Shown here: one piece after another, positions 6,369-7,170 of the stretch
Position numbering within the stretch: position 1 is the stretch's first letter
How the letters are laid out: each line of letters starts with the position of its first letter
Origin: QQUD01 sp039029915
GTDB lineage: Bacteria; Chloroflexota; Anaerolineae; Promineifilales; Promineifilaceae
Direction of reading: 5' to 3'
NCBI GenBank assembly: GCA_039029915.1
Contig: JBCCFD010000417.1
Coordinates: 1-7,170 of the forward strand
DNA length: 7,170 bases
The notes under the pieces: model-generated
What the model was told of the DNA's origin: nothing
The model's input: only the letters and a program-made list of their open reading frames with translations
Database searches by the model: none
Position numbers and translations under genes: made by a program

Positions 6369-7170
6369 TTAATTTCTGTTTTCTAAAAACGCTTCGACAT
6401 CTGCTAATGTTGGCATAGCCTCGGCACAGCCGTGGCGCGTGACAACAATGGCGCCACACGCATTGGCGAAACGACCGCTTTCTGCCCAGCTTTTACCGTT
6501 GGTGCGTGAATAGATTAGACCACTGGCAAAAGCATCTCCAGCACCGACGGTGTTGAGTACTTCAACAGGGAATCCGGAAACATCAATCGGCTCTTGGCCT
6601 GACTGGAAGAAGGTGACCCCTTCTTTGCCGCGCTTGAGGACGATTGTTTGATTAACGGCCGTTTCTGCCATTCGCTCCTCAATCCAAGCCTCAACCGCTT
6701 GACGTTCATCGGCAGTTACTGCTTCATTCCCATGCCAGCCCGCCGGCTCACGATTGATGGCTGCCCATAGTTCTTCTTCTGTTCCTAAAATAACATCAAC
6801 CATCGGCATAATGCGGCGCATTGTTGTGCCATACGCCATCGTGTGTGTCCATTGATCGGGGCGCAAATCTAAGTCTAAATATGTGGTGCATCCAGCCCCT
6901 CTGGCCGCTTCTGCGGCATAAAACGTGGCATCCGCACAAGAGCCCCTGCTTAACGCCGTACCCGAAATTAAAAATGCCTTTGCTTGGCTTAAATCAGGAA
7001 TATCATCAATGTTGAGCCAAATGTCTGGTGGATTTTCACGATAGAATAGAAGAGGGAACTCGCTTGGCGGCTTGACGCCCAGTAAAGCTAAACTGCTCAG
7101 TCCCGGTTTGCGGGGAATGAGTGAGGTGTTGACCCCTTTTTTCTCTAAATATTTAAGAATGAAGTCACCC
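6369..7170 (-). CDS. iolC: 5-dehydro-2-deoxygluconokinase IolC, PfkB family (5' end outside window)
   Basis: ATP-dependent sugar kinase that phosphorylates 5-dehydro-2-deoxy-D-gluconate to its 6-phosphate in cytoplasmic myo-inositol catabolism. The frame stays open from the stop at 6369 to the window edge, giving 266 visible residues. IolC proteins run about 320-335 residues, so roughly 60 N-terminal residues are missing, including the start and the first part of the sugar-binding lid. Visible landmarks in order are an RENPPDIW segment near 7030, the stretch YLDLDLRPDQW around 6850-6885 typical of IolC, VILGTEEE, and the PfkB signature GAGDAFASGL, whose catalytic-base Asp is at 6534-6536. The C-terminal HGCAEAMPT closely resembles the end of Bacillus IolC. 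A start at the TTG at 6866 would give only 165 residues and cut through the fold, so it is rejected. The gene lies 51 bases upstream of iolB on the same strand, and this pairing supports the IolC call over a generic ribokinase or fructokinase. Confidence 0.93.
   Translation of the reverse strand, partial: GDFILKYLEKKGVNTSLIPRKPGLSSLALLGVKPPSEFPLLFYRENPPDIWLNIDDIPDLSQAKAFLISGTALSRGSCADATFYAAEAARGAGCTTYLDLDLRPDQWTHTMAYGTTMRRIMPMVDVILGTEEELWAAINREPAGWHGNEAVTADERQAVEAWIEERMAETAVNQTIVLKRGKEGVTFFQSGQEPIDVSGFPVEVLNTVGAGDAFASGLIYSRTNGKSWAESGRFANACGAIVVTRHGCAEAMPTLADVEAFLENRN

Larger units (their letters stand above)
309..6662. repeat. iterated palindrome ACGGCCGT, 10 dispersed copies
   Basis: Exact ACGGCCGT octamers lie at 309-316, 681-688, 744-751, 1887-1894, 2437-2444, 4628-4635, 4692-4699, 4914-4921, 5304-5311 and 6655-6662. 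Five extend to the palindromic decamer AACGGCCGTT (308, 2436, 4913, 5303 and 6654), and 5302-5313 is the 12-base palindrome AAACGGCCGTTT. Three more CGGCCG cores (349, 381 and 3500) lack the full octamer. All lie inside genes: GMC 3, nucleoside hydrolase 2, iolJ 4, iolC 1, kinase 0, iolB 0. Confidence 0.9.

Noticed and set aside
309..6662. CRISPR or tandem-repeat explanation for the repeated ACGGCCGT
   Set aside because: Spacing is irregular (63 bases to over 2 kb), copies are inside conserved coding regions, and the unit is too short.
6369..6866. A complete 165-residue kinase starting at TTG 6866
   Set aside because: The frame stays open with IolC-like sequence to the window edge, so the TTG is an internal Leu codon.

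Overview
The window is a tightly packed bacterial catabolic region. Every supported gene is on the minus strand, so it reads from right to left: iolC (5' end outside the window), iolB, an iolJ-type aldolase, a membrane sensor histidine kinase, a nucleoside-hydrolase-family protein, a GMC-family FAD oxidoreductase, and the first 34 codons of an unidentified gene running off the left edge. Gaps between genes are 15-79 bases and no stretch over 300 bases lacks a gene. I see no tRNA, rRNA, CRISPR array, transposase or clear factor-independent terminator.

The right half (about 4565-7170) encodes three consecutive late steps of myo-inositol breakdown. IolB isomerises 5-deoxy-glucuronate to 5-dehydro-2-deoxygluconate, IolC phosphorylates it, and IolJ splits the product into dihydroxyacetone phosphate and malonate semialdehyde. 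The early steps (IolG, IolE, IolD) and IolA are not here and could lie beyond position 7170. The left half holds an orphan histidine kinase with about six membrane helices and a PAS domain, then a nucleoside hydrolase homologue with a proline where the classical catalytic histidine sits, then a GMC oxidoreductase separated from it by 15 bases. Whether the left genes serve inositol use or a separate sugar or nucleoside pathway cannot be settled from sequence.

The strongest unexplained signal is an iterated palindrome, ACGGCCGT (often AACGGCCGTT). It occurs 10 times, always inside genes, where about 0.1 copy would be expected by chance. Eight of the ten copies are read in the same codon phase as Thr-Ala-Val, so the motif affects protein sequence. 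It resembles in kind, though not in sequence, the HIP1 octamer of cyanobacteria. The octamer is absent from the histidine kinase, whose cytoplasmic half is also clearly AT-richer than its neighbours. Other notable structures are a perfect 11-bp inverted repeat around the kinase start codon, and degenerate TTGGGGA-type heptamers with a 12-bp potential RNA hairpin between iolB and iolJ.

The organism is a bacterium with mid GC content (about 45-55% in most genes). From memory, the dense ACGGCCGT palindrome and the G-rich intergenic heptamers recall filamentous Chloroflexota of the Anaerolineae type. This is a low-confidence inference and no marker gene in the window confirms it.
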